Below, piece after piece: positions 54,044 through 64,000 of a stretch of DNA of 64,000 nt. The stretch covers positions 10,250,243-10,314,242 of the forward strand of contig OU744449.1 in NCBI GenBank assembly GCA_916610825.1, given 5' to 3'. A model generated the notes under the pieces. The model did not search any database, was not told where the DNA came from, and saw only the letters and a program-made list of their open reading frames with translations. The translations under genes were made by a program, and so were the position numbers. This DNA comes from Haliclystus octoradiatus. Its lineage: Eukaryota; Cnidaria; Staurozoa; Stauromedusae; Haliclystidae. Every line of letters begins with the position of its first letter. Within the stretch, counting starts at the first letter, position 1.

Positions 54044-55206
54044 ATGTATATTCTTATGCTGGTATTAGCTTTAATGACTTTGGACATTATATTATCTGAA
54101 ATGATGGATCCATGTACTTCAGAAAATACAAGTTTTCAATACACAGGAAGATTATTTTCTCATCATGCTATTGATTCCAATGATTCATATTCCATTTACG
54201 AATCAGCTACAATTTATCATTGCACACAGATTGCAAAAGTAAACAATTTCATTGCTTTGAGTTTTGATCATGAAACCTCAGACATAATGAAATGTAAAGT
54301 TTATAACTCAACAAGAATTCAAGATTCGATCATTCCAAAGAATGGTTTTTCTGTAGTTTTTTTTTTACAGGTATGTCTTATCTTCATTGATTTTTATCTA
54401 TAAACAAGCTTACAATTTATAGTCCAAATATCAATGCATACATGCAGATAAATAACAAATTACATGTCAACAAGTAGCTTTAACATGCATATTATAGTTC
54501 CACTCTTGAGTTTCAAATCATGAACCTTTAGATATGATTCTGAGACAAGTAATATTATTAAATCGGAATGTTTAATGACTTTATAGGGATATTTTGAAGT
54601 GGATGAAATACAAATATGACAATAAATATATAGAGATGAAATGTATTTATCATGAGCTTTATCGTTCACATTTTATGGCACGATATCTTAATGTTATTGT
54701 AGCGAGTAGAATGAATGGCTTATTGATAGATACCACCACACATACATAGATGTTGATTAGATATATATTTGATATAATAGTTGTAGCTGGCCACTAACAG
54801 GGAGATGATGAATGAGGGTTATAATATGACCGTTGCTAAGCAGAGCCTAGATGAAGGTGGACCAGCTTTGCTAATATAGATGTTGTCGCCACGAAGGGGA
54901 GACGTGAAGCACTACATTATCCCATAAATATGAATTTTTTTGTTTATGTGTGTTTGCGGTGACTGTTTGCAATTTTCTCAGCCATTCCACGTGCAAGTAA
55001 ATCAAACATCCCTGCTTATGATATGCTCTCATGACAGCAACATGGCAAAGCCTGATTGCAGAGAATTTGTAGAGGGAATTACTGTAGAGGGTTTCATAAT
55101 CAGTTTCAGTTTCCGAAATTTCAGTTTAAATAATTATTCTAAAGAGATCAGTATAAATGCATATGCATCAGCTGAATTTTTATTTGATCTCAATGATATC
55201 GCTTGA
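54044..55206 (+). CDS. Predicted small secreted protein, two exons, unrecognised
   Basis: Exon 54044-54370 (109 codons) begins with the ATG of MYILMLVLALMTLDIILS, a typical signal peptide. Its donor is ACAG|GTATGT in phase 0. Exon 54982-55206 follows a good acceptor (TTTCTCAG) in the same phase and ends at TGA, giving 184 residues. The mature part has five cysteines (DPCTS, YHCTQ, MKCKV, MICSH, PDCRE) and several N-glycosylation sequons such as NTS, NDS, NQT and NFS. No domain was recognised. The beta-strand-like alternation and cysteines suggest an extracellular domain. The next coding exons start 3.9 kb on, so a single larger gene with alternative 3' exons cannot be excluded. Confidence 0.55.
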
Positions 55207-55214
55207 AAGATCAT

Positions 55215-55400
55215 ATGAAAACTGTCCATATCTGTCATATCTGTACTCGTGGCAACATCTGTTTCACATGTTGCAACTTGCAGAGTTTCAGGCACCTAAG
55301 TCAGAGTCATCTATTTACAAGAGTTGGGACACGCTTTCATGTGCCGCTATCGTCTCTTATTGGACAGATGCCAATCACTTGTTTTTTGGACTCCAGTTTT
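55215..55400 (+). pseudogene. Coding-like fragment sharing SSIYKSWDT with minus-strand copy
   Basis: Plus-strand frame 55157-55402 contains APKSESSIYKSWDT. The same nine-residue core SSIYKSWDT, encoded by a near-identical 27-base stretch, occurs inverted at 55,929-55,957. Frames either side are broken. It is probably an old inverted duplication of the same unrecognised gene or element. Confidence 0.4.
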
Positions 55401-55509
55401 GATCTTTTGGAAACAGGGTTCTCATTTCCAGCGAAACGTGCGAAAAAATACTACTTTTATCGTGAGTGAAAACAAACCTATATAGCCTATTAAATTACTA
55501 ATGGTTGTA

Positions 55510-56390
55510 TTAATGGACGCAACAGTAATGGAAATAAAAATGTTGTTTACTACACCAACCGGGGACAAGAACTAGAAAAAAGAATCTTTGTCGAATAGAG
55601 CGTAAGATGTTTTCCAAAAGCTCCTTTTCCAAGTAGCAATTCCAATAGCATTGACCTGTATTTACTCCCGAGCAACATGCTGATGAGATCGATAACATCG
55701 TATTCATTGAAGTAGATTTCATATAATGCATCACACTTCGTAGATTTATGCTAATTTTGAGAGTCAAGCAAATAAATATAGAAAAAGACAACTATTAAAT
55801 GGTTATATTACTCTTGTCCAATGATCACAAACCATTTCACATGGATTCCAAAATTGCAGAAGAAAACACAGCATTTTCCAGCACATGTGCGCTGTTAAAA
55901 ACGAGGCCAAAAAGATCGAAAATGGCATTAGTGTCCCAACTCTTGTAAATAGATGACTTTGCCCTAACTGGCTTGGAGATGTTTATGGAGAATTATCTTG
56001 GATTTAGATATCATTTTATTTACAAAATAGTTTTAGTAAATATCTAGCTATCATTTCTTGCTGGATGAAGGGATACATTTTACTTGCAATGTCTCTCGCT
56101 GGATATATACAGACCGCTTGGACCAGCTGCTTTACAGCTAAGTTAGTCTTTTTGGATCTCAGATTTATAAATACTTAACAAATGTTTTGGACATCAAAAC
56201 TTACTAATTCCATGACTTTATCTACATCAGAAATATATCTTTCCATAAAGTCAGGATATTCCTAAATATCAACCAGAATATCAAGCACTTCTCCGCTATA
56301 GAAGGATTTATCGCTGTTTACATGAGACGCAATGCTGATTTATTCCTTACACTCTGTTTGGTCATGTGACAAGAGTCACACGTTGTACAA
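55510..56390 (-). pseudogene. Decayed unrecognised gene or transposon ORF, minus strand
   Basis: Exon-like blocks on the minus strand: about 56,340-56,203 (SGEVLDILVDI, stop, EYPDFMERYISDVDKVMEL, then the donor GTAAGT); about 55,990-55,840 (SKPVRAKSSIYKSWDTNAIF, ending in a stop); about 55,740-55,560 (ALYEIYFNEYDVIDLISMLL then LELLLGKGAFGKHLTLYS). Amino-acid composition and conservation against the plus-strand relative at 58,676 show these were once coding. In-frame stops mean the copy is dead or the gene model is incomplete. I do not recognise the family. Confidence 0.4.
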
Positions 56391-57394
56391 GTCCGAAGAC
56401 GTGACAAGAAAAAGAATAATCTAGGCTTCCAGTCCTTTTTTATAGACTATGATAAGTGGCGGACGGACCACAAATATATAAATAATTTAAAATAAGCAGA
56501 CGTTACTATTAATATACAGAACACTTATAATTCATCCTTATTGATCCTTTGTATTAAACACAATTTTTTAAATCAGAAATCCTGGTCAGAAATACTGGAA
56601 GCCCGATGGCAGATAAAGAACGTACGCGGCTCATGACGACACCAAAACACATTATATTTATCTTTAAATACGCATTTTTATGTTTATGTAGTTCGAAGAT
56701 TAAGAAACATTACATGCAAATGTCTAAAGCGATCGCTAATGCAACATGATAGATATAACGTTTCTTCGAAATGCAAAATTTAACAAGAACAAACTCCATA
56801 ATTCAATGTTTGCATGACAAAACCTTCGTTTTTGTTTTGAAGATGTTTGCTTAGCCAACTGTCTTGACCGGAAGACCATAGACATCATTCCAATATACAA
56901 TTTTTAGATATATTTATTAATAATTTCTGATAGAAAATATAGAATATAATGTACTTTACTTCTTTATTGGTATCTAACATTGTATAAAAATATGCTTTCT
57001 GCGCCCCATCAGTTAATTAGGCATTTCCAATTTCGAACATTCAGAAAATGTGGTTGTAAAGTCGAGGCCATGCACGACCTAGATCAAGAACGTTGTTAGC
57101 ATTGCGCATGTGAGGAAAAACTTTACATTTATATTTTTCTATAATTTAGGCGCCGCGTGGAATGGAAAGTCGTGATCGGTTTATAATTTTCAATAGTTAT
57201 TCTTCAAATTTATTTGCTAATTATTACTCTAAAAATTGACACACAACCTACCACAGACTATATAATGTAAAAGTAATTGGGATAAAATCACATTAGGCGT
57301 GGGTACTTAGTAACGTAAAGACAGTTACTTTTGAGGAGTACTGATTGTTAATTAGACTGGTCCAAAAAAATGAAAGCTTGAAAGTTGAATTGCA

Positions 57395-58371
57395 CCTCAA
57401 AGGCCCTCTAAATTAATACACAAAGTCAACGGGGAAAGCGCTCCAAAATTTCAAAAAACTATAATTAAATATCAGTAAGGTAGTTTGAATATTTTATATC
57501 TATGAAGGTAACTATCTCAGAAATATTACTGTGACATTTAAAAGTCTGTTGGATGGGAACCTATGCTGAAAATTTGTGTTTCAAAGTGATGCATTTGAAT
57601 GTATGGCGTACACTGTGATTTTGAAAGATCATACAAAGTGTGTGGTTTTCGGTTCTGTGGGGTTTTTTGTACATTTTTGTTGAGAAATATAAGCATAGCA
57701 ATGATCCAAAGTTCAAGAAAAACTAAATCTGTCAACACCTTTCCATTTCACACCTGTTTTTAGTTTTAAAAACCCCACACTTCTATAATCTGTCAAAATC
57801 ACAGTGTAACCCATACATTCGAATGCATCACTTTGAAACACAAATTTTCAGTATAGTTTCCCATCCAATTCACCAAGCGCTGCTATTCCTCTCCCTACAT
57901 GGAATGTCGTATCACAGCTTGAAGCAGACTAGAAGGGCTTCGATATTTGCGGTGAAACTCCTCTTACTTAAATAGCATATAAATCGGACAAGAATATAAC
58001 TCAACACTATCAAAATTATGTGATGCTACGGTAAAAAATTTAGGAATCTAAATTTTTTAAAATCTTTTCAAAATCGCCCGAAATGAGGTCTTGAACGCCA
58101 TAACGGTATATCAGAAATAACAAGTGTTTGTATGGAATGGATTAAGAGCTTGCAGCTTTAAATCAAGCTGTGCTTGGCATTTGGATCGCGTTACCGCGCT
58201 TGGTGAAGACACTTTTAAATGCCACAGTAATATTTCTGAGATTATTGTTGTTACTTTTATAGAAATAAAATCTATTCAAAAATACCTTACTGATATTTAA
58301 TTATATATTTTTTGACATTTTGGTGCGTTTTCTCGATTGACTTTGTGTATTAGTTTAGAGAGGAATTGAGC
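57395..58371. repeat. Long foldback G with interrupted right arm
   Basis: Left arm (about 57,395-57,665): ACACAAAGTCAAC, TTAAATATCAGTAAGGTA, TCTCAGAAATATTACTGTG, TTGGATGGGAACC, GTTTCAAAGTGATGCATTTG, TACACTGTGATTTTG. Right arm, inverted: CAAAATCACAGTGTAACC, CGAATGCATCACTTTGAAAC, TTCCCATCCAA, then an insertion, then CACAGTAATATTTCTGAGAT, TACCTTACTGATATTTAAT, TTGACTTTGTGTATTAG. The loop is about 57,670-57,765. No coding capacity. Confidence 0.88.
57869..58207. mobile_element. Nested element with 12-bp TIR TTCACCAAGCGC
   Basis: TTCACCAAGCGC at 57,869-57,880 is mirrored by GCGCTTGGTGAA at 58,196-58,207. The 339-base unit splits the right arm of foldback G between CCCATCCAA and ACTTTTAAATG, which are contiguous in the left arm (allowing for a 2-3 base remnant). 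It is therefore younger than the foldback. No coding capacity; superfamily unknown. Confidence 0.8.
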
Positions 58372-58389
58372 GCCCATTTCGCAATATTT

Positions 58390-58770
58390 TTTGAACATTA
58401 ATTTTGAACTTATGGTTTTCTTACCCACTAGAACAATAAAATGGAGAATGCAATTCAAATCAAACTTTCATTTCTTTGACCAGTCTGTTGTTGATGTGTT
58501 TTATTACTTCCCTAAATTAGTACTCACATCACTGACCGACTTACAGCAGGCGCCTGTAAAACTCTTTTATTTACCAGATAAGTGGCTGGTTCCAATGAGA
58601 ACAATGATTGTAAATTCATTTTTAAATCATTGCAAAGTATATTATGTATCTTGTATTATAACGTTTCGCTAGTGTGATTGATCTCATCGGCATGCTTCTT
58701 GGGTATAAATAAAGATCGATCTTATTTGGAATTTCTAAATGGAGAAGATCATTTTTGGAATAAATTTTCC
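58390..58770 (+). pseudogene. Second copy of the decayed 55.5-56.4 kb ORF, opposite strand
   Basis: GTGATTGATCTCATCGGCATGC and CTTCTTGGGTATAAATA at 58,675-58,715 match the minus-strand stretch around 55,665-55,712 (ATCGATCTCATCAGCATG). The predicted peptides correspond: VIDLIGMLLGYK against VIDLISMLLGSK, and after a frame change LEFLNGEDHFWNKFSF against LELLLGKGAFGKHLTLY. The open frame 58,391-58,672 just upstream may be more of it. Confidence 0.4.
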
Positions 58771-59100
58771 TTTTCATTTTAATTAATAAAGTAAATAATA
58801 CTAGTTATTATTGCATTCATTAATACAAGTAATTTTAAAATTTATCATAGGGTATCTGGACACTGGATAGAAAGGTGCGAGCATGGCAAAAGGCACCCCT
58901 AGACTTTCTGTGAAATATTAAGAAATCGAAAAAATCAATGTATAAGCAATACTGTATTGTATTATTTACACAACAAATGTGTATCATGACTGCCCAGTCT
59001 CAAACTATGTAAATAATTCAGATTGAATTTTATTATATTAACTCTATTCTTCAGATTCCTATGATATTCTGATTGTGATTTTTATTCTTTTCCAATCCAG

Positions 59101-61471
59101 GAGCGATGTCTAAAAGATTTAACAAGTGAGTAATTACTACTTTTAAAAGGCAACTTTTATCGTTTTGGAACATTGAGTCTCAATCACGTTACATATTTTC
59201 ATGTGAGATTGAACTTTTCGGAAAATTGGATGTTGAATGTTGGACGAAAGTCACGGTCAAACTCTGTTGTCGTAAATAATTTCCTTCCTTTTTGGTTTCA
59301 AGTGGGACGCGAGAGTCACCAATGAAAATACCATATTCATGGCCAATTTTACGATGAAATAATTGTGCTATTCAAAAGGCAAAAGTGAAATGTACGGATA
59401 GAAAAAAAAGTTTATCCAAATCCATTGTTTATTAATTAATTTAATTCACTTATTTCAGTCAATGGAGCTTGTACAGAATGGTCAGATGCCGAGTCATGCT
59501 TTGCTATCGATGATGAGTATCATGAAGAATACACGCAAATCAGATATTGTACAAATCCCAAACCATATTGCAATGGTCATCCATGCTACGGGAAATCAAT
59601 GCGACTACAGGATTGTCCGTCAAGTAAAGTTTCATTATCGTTGCTTTAGTATTATAAGCCTTTCAGTCAAAAGTCAATAAATAGTATTGATGTGGTGCTT
59701 CGATATTTTGCAATCGGGATTTGTCATTTTCAGCAATAGAGAAGAATGGTCTAAGATGACGAGTGTCATTGCTGTGTTGTGCGTCATCGTATTCATACCC
59801 ATGTAGCAGTACTCAGCAATTAATAAGGAACAAGCTTGATCCAGTTTCAAATTACACATGCATCATTGGGCTTCAAGACACAAATTCTAGAAATCAGAAA
59901 ATGCTGAGTCTTTAACAATGAATAGACATGCATTCTATTACTTTCTAAATTTTATGCGAATTACTGTAGCTCTAAATTCAAGCATTATTTAGTTGATAAT
60001 AATGAAAACTACAGGAATGAAAGTACAGTATACTAAATAAGCCCTTGCAGTATAGGTAAGATTCCATCGCAATTTCATAATGAAAACATTGAATTCTATT
60101 CTAGGATTTATCAAATCTGGAGATTTATTAAACAATTACTCAGGTAAAAAATTTCACTTTAAATTACCTTTTTCTTCCGAAGGTCTATAGAAGGAAATAT
60201 TGCCTTTGTTAAAAATAGCAGTATGATACACTGGATAACGGATCTTCTACAGTTAAGCATTTTATTTTATAAATTTCATTAAAGAATATAAAATCAATTT
60301 TAGATTGGGGTATTTGAACGAAATGGCAAACACAGAAATACGACAGAAGAAATACGAATTACTGACATATCAACACCGTCCTCTCGACAGAGCTCCGAAT
60401 GTAGTTAGTCACATCGTTGCTATCACCCAGGGGGTACTTCAATACATCATCTGTACGAAGAGGTGCCATTTAATGGGTTCCTTTTCCAGATTCTGTGAAA
60501 TTTTACTGTGCCAATTCAAAGATTTTCAAGATTTTTAGAACTTTTCGTTTGTTTAACATGAATAAAAATTTTGCTCGTAAAACATGATATCTGAAGGTCT
60601 TCATTCTCATTTGCTGTGAAATGTAACGATTTTCCTCTATTTTTGATAATGGCACACCCCGTCAAACATTGCCGAAGTACTCAGCGGCTGCTATCATCAA
60701 AAACTTACCTTTAGCATTCGTCAAGATTGTTTCGCTTGCTGCCCAATATTAGATGGCTAAGAAATGTGCTTAATAGGTAATAACTTTGAAATATCTCTTT
60801 TTCTCAAGTTTTTCCTACATTAAAACATTTGATCATTTAAGTTTTGCTTAAACTGAAAAGTACTTGCCGTTGTTTTTCTTTATTTCCCCTCATGTACTTG
60901 ATTCTGAAACATAATTTATTAATGTGTGGTATTTTATGTTAGGACAAAAAGCACATAGTGATATTAATATCAATGTTGCTGTTTATAATCTCAATATATA
61001 AAACTGATTGTAAGAAAGATCTTGAAAGTTTACAATAGCTTAAATACTTTTATATTTATTTTTATAGGCCCGGTTTATAGGTCGGTCATTCACAATGCAT
61101 CTATGCTCAGGCCCTGCATTAGCAGTTGGCTAAGAACTGGTTCTACTGAATTATCACTCGTCGGCAGTTTAACTTAGGTATTTTACTTGATGTCACCAGG
61201 TCTTACAGGAGCTGGGACAATATCTTTGTGCTCCACATTGCATAGCTCATGTGCAAGACACTCCAGATTTTCATTATACCTTCATCAAAGTAGTGATCAT
61301 CGATATGAGATGGATGCGTCGTTTTTACCAATAATTGAAAACGTCAATGATTCAACATTACAATTCAAAGCATTTAACTTCCCGACAAAATTTCTCACAT
61401 ACAATGAAATGAGCAATTTGATTATTAGCGATGTGATTTTGGATGATGACAAACGCCAGTTCTGTATGTAA
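59101..61471 (+). CDS. Secreted protein with thrombospondin-1-like and AbfB-like modules, partial
   Basis: Exon 59459-59623 encodes NGACTEWSDAESC..., with six cysteines, W-S-x(3)-C spacing and a C-x-G turn, as in thrombospondin type-1 modules. A 25-base exon 59101-59125 before it (ERCLKDLT) and a 39-base exon 60105-60143 after it are compatible in phase but weaker. The last exon starts at 61198 or 61207 (same frame, two AG acceptors) and ends at TAA 61,471. It encodes GAGTISLCSTLHSSC, ...RFSLYLHQSS..., MDASFLPIIE, FKAFNFPTKFLTYN. This resembles the AbfB beta-trefoil repeat (G-T-x-S-L..., D-A-S/T-F, F-x-S-x-NFP-x-x-x-L). The family match is by memory of the pattern. The 5' exons and signal peptide are unknown; the secreted-protein exons at 54,044 are a candidate. 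Confidence 0.5.
60427..60676. mobile_element. Decayed relative of the 48.8-kb CCCGGGGGTA MITE
   Basis: CCCAGGGGGTACTTC, GGTGCCATTTAATGGGTTCC, TTTTCCAG at the left, and GGCACACCCCG then CCGAAGTACTC at the right, echo the ends and inner pair of the element at 48,781-49,089. It sits inside an intron of the TSP1/AbfB-like gene. Confidence 0.45.
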
Positions 61472-64000
61472 CCTGTGTAGTATAAGGATATATTGATGGT
61501 GATAGTGAATATGTATCGGAATATCATATGTTCATGTATATGTAAATACAATAACTATGGGATAGCATATATACTAATTAATAAATGTTTAATTACTTTG
61601 TCCGATGGAGTTAACCCTATTGGCTGATTGACGCTGGGTGTGTCACTTAAAGGAAATATACAACCCAAATAAATCTGAAGGAAAGAAAAATAACACCTTT
61701 AAACACCTAAACTGCATAATAATAATATCGTTTTTGATCTGAAATAGTTCTGGAACCTGATACATGCTAACAAATGTTTGAAATAATCGGCTACTAAAAT
61801 TATAAGTTACAGCACAATCATTTTTATATTTTCACACAATTTTCAAATTAAAATATTCAAATTTGCACTAGTAATTGCCCAGCGAAATAGTCATTTGGAT
61901 TTTGGATTACCCCCCCCCCCGGAATGTAGTCACCCTAAAGCATAAAGTAATCGTTTATTATTAGGAAATAAAAATGATTAAACAATCTTGTCTTATATAA
62001 TATGTATGCTATATCATTTTAATTTTAATTTTTATCCATTTTGTAATGTATATATAAACATATTCTATTTCTTTGTAATTCGAAGTCATCTTTGCTTAAA
62101 TCGAAACAAATATAAAACCTCTACATTGTAAAGTGAACTTTCAATTAACTAGATATTGATTCGGATATAGCTTTTCTTAATGGCAGAACATTTGAAAACT
62201 GACCAGGAGAATAATTCACATGATGAATATATGTAGTTACAAGGTTATATAATGTGTTCAACATTATAGAGAAACAAAGAGATGGGGAGTGTTTTAATCG
62301 GGGTTATAATGGACATCTCACGAGCAAGCCATATCCAAACACTGGCTATATTATACTAAACACGCACTATATTATTCTCAACTCACACTGGTCATATATT
62401 CTCAACAATTATGACTTATTCTGCTTTATTTTATACCCAGCGAGGTTGATATGAAGAAAACGATATAACCAATCATATTGCTTTTATCATGTTTCTTCAC
62501 GTGTGAGGAAAATAATATAACCAATCAAAATCCACTTCATGTTTGGCAAAAGATGTATTAACATTGCCCGGGAAAATAATTGCCCGGTAAAATAATTTTT
62601 TCAACTTTGAAAAACATGCACGCCGCTGAATTTTGTTTTGACTTGCGAACTTCAAAGAGCCGTTTTTCAACAGTGGATAGCTGTTATTCAGAATACATTG
62701 ATAATTTAGAAAACACAAAAACTAAAACAGTAAATGACGTGAATTTATTAAAGCAATTCTTTATAATTTTAGTTAGTTGTTTCATTTTGAGAAATCTTTT
62801 GTTCGGTTTTATTGTTAAACATTTCTTTTAGGTTTTTTATTAACATTTGTCTTTTATGAGTGGGGTTAATACTTTTGATAAACATTGGTAAAACTGAATC
62901 TTGTCTTGTTATTAATTTATGCAACACTATTCATGAAATTAAATAAAATAATAATTCTTGATAGGAATCTGAATAAACCCACATCATAAAGCTAAACTAA
63001 ACAAAATAAGAAGCATCATCCAAGCATAATATACAATTCCTTTTTTCAATCACCATAATAACAATAATCGTTGATCGCTTTGTACACATTTTATTCACTC
63101 GTTGTTTTGTATCAGAAAACTCGTGAATAAGTCCGTACGCACACGCTACCCATGAAGTAATCTCTCTATATATATCCCAAATAAGCAAGCATTGATTACT
63201 TCAGGGATTAACCTAATCGTATGTAACTTATTAACTTTCAAGTACGTCGATTTTGTATACAATGATTAAATAAACATCTATATATGTGAATAATTAGGTA
63301 TTCTGTTAGTTATGGTTTATTATATGAAGAAATAGCACGAGTTTGTGTAATAAAAGACTTGATTACTCAGTTGGAATAGGAAAGGAATTGGGAATCGAAA
63401 TATTTTTATCAAATGTTCGCAAACTTATATACTCCAAAATTCTATTTAACAATTAGACAACGAACTCGAGTTGGCTACCAAACCGAGGTGACTATTCAAG
63501 ACGGTAGACAACAAGGGCGAGTTGTCTAATTGTTTTAGTGGAAACCAACTATAGCGGTACAAGCAAAACAGATCAAAATTGAATTCTAACTATTAATTCA
63601 CTTTCTGCATAATTAATTTTAAATACAATCTAAAATCAAAGGCATCCATGACGACCGCAGCGTTGTGATTTGGAGGATGAATTTTAATTTGACTTGATTC
63701 AGATTTAATTTTTAAAATAAACAGTTGGATATTAGTACTGGCTACAAAATACAGCCCCACAAAATAGCAAACTTGAGAAGGTAACTATTGAGTATCTAAA
63801 AATACAAACATGTTTGCAGTTTGTAATACTGTATAAAAGTTTGTTGTTTATAAACTTAAGCTGACTACCGGACTAATTTATATCTGCAATAAAGTAGCGA
63901 GAAGTTGCAAGAAGATTGTTAAATAAGATTTAAATTGTTATTATAGTGAACGATGGAGCAACCGATCAGAATGCAGATCATCGAATAGTACCCTAGTCGG
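61472..64000. other. No gene recognised; AT-rich with short repeats
   Basis: A C10 run lies at 61,911-61,920. TTGCCCGG followed by AAAATAAT occurs twice near 62,565-62,595, and ATATAACCAATCA twice near 62,463-62,525. A hairpin AACAATTAGACAAC / GTTGTCTAATTGTT lies at 63,450-63,534. A 71-codon frame from the ATG at 62,616 has a hydrophobic C-terminus but no other support. The short frame beginning ATGGAGCAACC near 63,952 reaches a stop within 12 codons. Confidence 0.5.
63450..63534. repeat. Hairpin with arms AACAATTAGACAAC
   Basis: AACAATTAGACAACGAACTC at 63,450-63,469 and GAGTTGTCTAATTGTT at 63,519-63,534 form 14-16 base pairs with a loop of about 50 bases. It may be a minimal MITE or an inverted-repeat regulatory structure; no gene is adjacent. 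Confidence 0.6.

Noticed and set aside
60304-60340. Exon after TTTTAG at 60,303 in the TSP1/AbfB-like gene
   Set aside because: The phase inherited from the preceding exon gives a stop after four codons; the other frame is out of phase.
62580-62831. 83-codon frame with a hydrophobic C-terminus as a membrane protein gene
   Set aside because: No splice context, no family resemblance, and similar hydrophobic frames arise easily in AT-rich sequence.

Overview
The window is AT-rich animal nuclear DNA. Genes are split into many small exons with GT-AG introns, ORF-poor introns are crowded with short DNA-transposon relics, and I see no bacterial-type operons. Three genes are recognisable conserved metazoan orthologues. 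Overall look (many small introns, dense MITEs, tRNA-derived SINEs, an over-represented TAGGCCTA 8-mer) fits a marine invertebrate, perhaps a deuterostome such as an ascidian; that taxonomic guess is weak and was not tested.

Layout. (1) About 0.8-27.8 kb, plus strand: 24 phase-consistent exons of separase (the cohesin-cleaving caspase-like protease of anaphase), 5' end cut off by the left edge or not recognised. Its first large intron holds a 192-bp tandem satellite. (2) 28.6-37.5 kb, minus strand: eight exons of mitochondrial 3-hydroxyisobutyrate dehydrogenase (HIBADH), tail-to-tail with separase; the targeting-peptide exon was not found. (3) 42.5-48.5 kb, minus strand: complete three-exon LRRC45 (leucine-rich repeats plus long coiled coil; centrosome/cilium linker protein). 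(4) 49.3-51.3 kb, minus strand: a decayed Ty1/copia retrotransposon Pol with a probable 3' LTR. (5) 54.0-55.2 kb, plus: a two-exon predicted small secreted protein, unrecognised. (6) 55.2-58.8 kb: broken copies of one unrecognised coding sequence in both orientations, and a long foldback element with a second element inserted in one arm. (7) 59.1-61.5 kb, plus: exons of a secreted protein with a thrombospondin type-1-like module and an AbfB-like (beta-trefoil) C-terminal module. (8) 61.5-64 kb: no gene seen.

The genes do not form a pathway: separase and LRRC45 both act in chromosome/centrosome biology, but their proximity is probably chance. The most unusual content is mobile-element structure: an at least 20-copy palindromic TTCATGAAC family restricted to the first 39 kb, hAT-like MITEs (one with a perfect 8-bp target duplication), pogo/Tigger-like MITEs with TA duplications (four complete copies), three long foldbacks packed into 35.2-38.5 kb in and beside HIBADH, and tRNA-derived SINEs. 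All coordinates of exons were derived by hand from splice-site consensus and reading phase; element borders are approximate unless a target duplication is stated.
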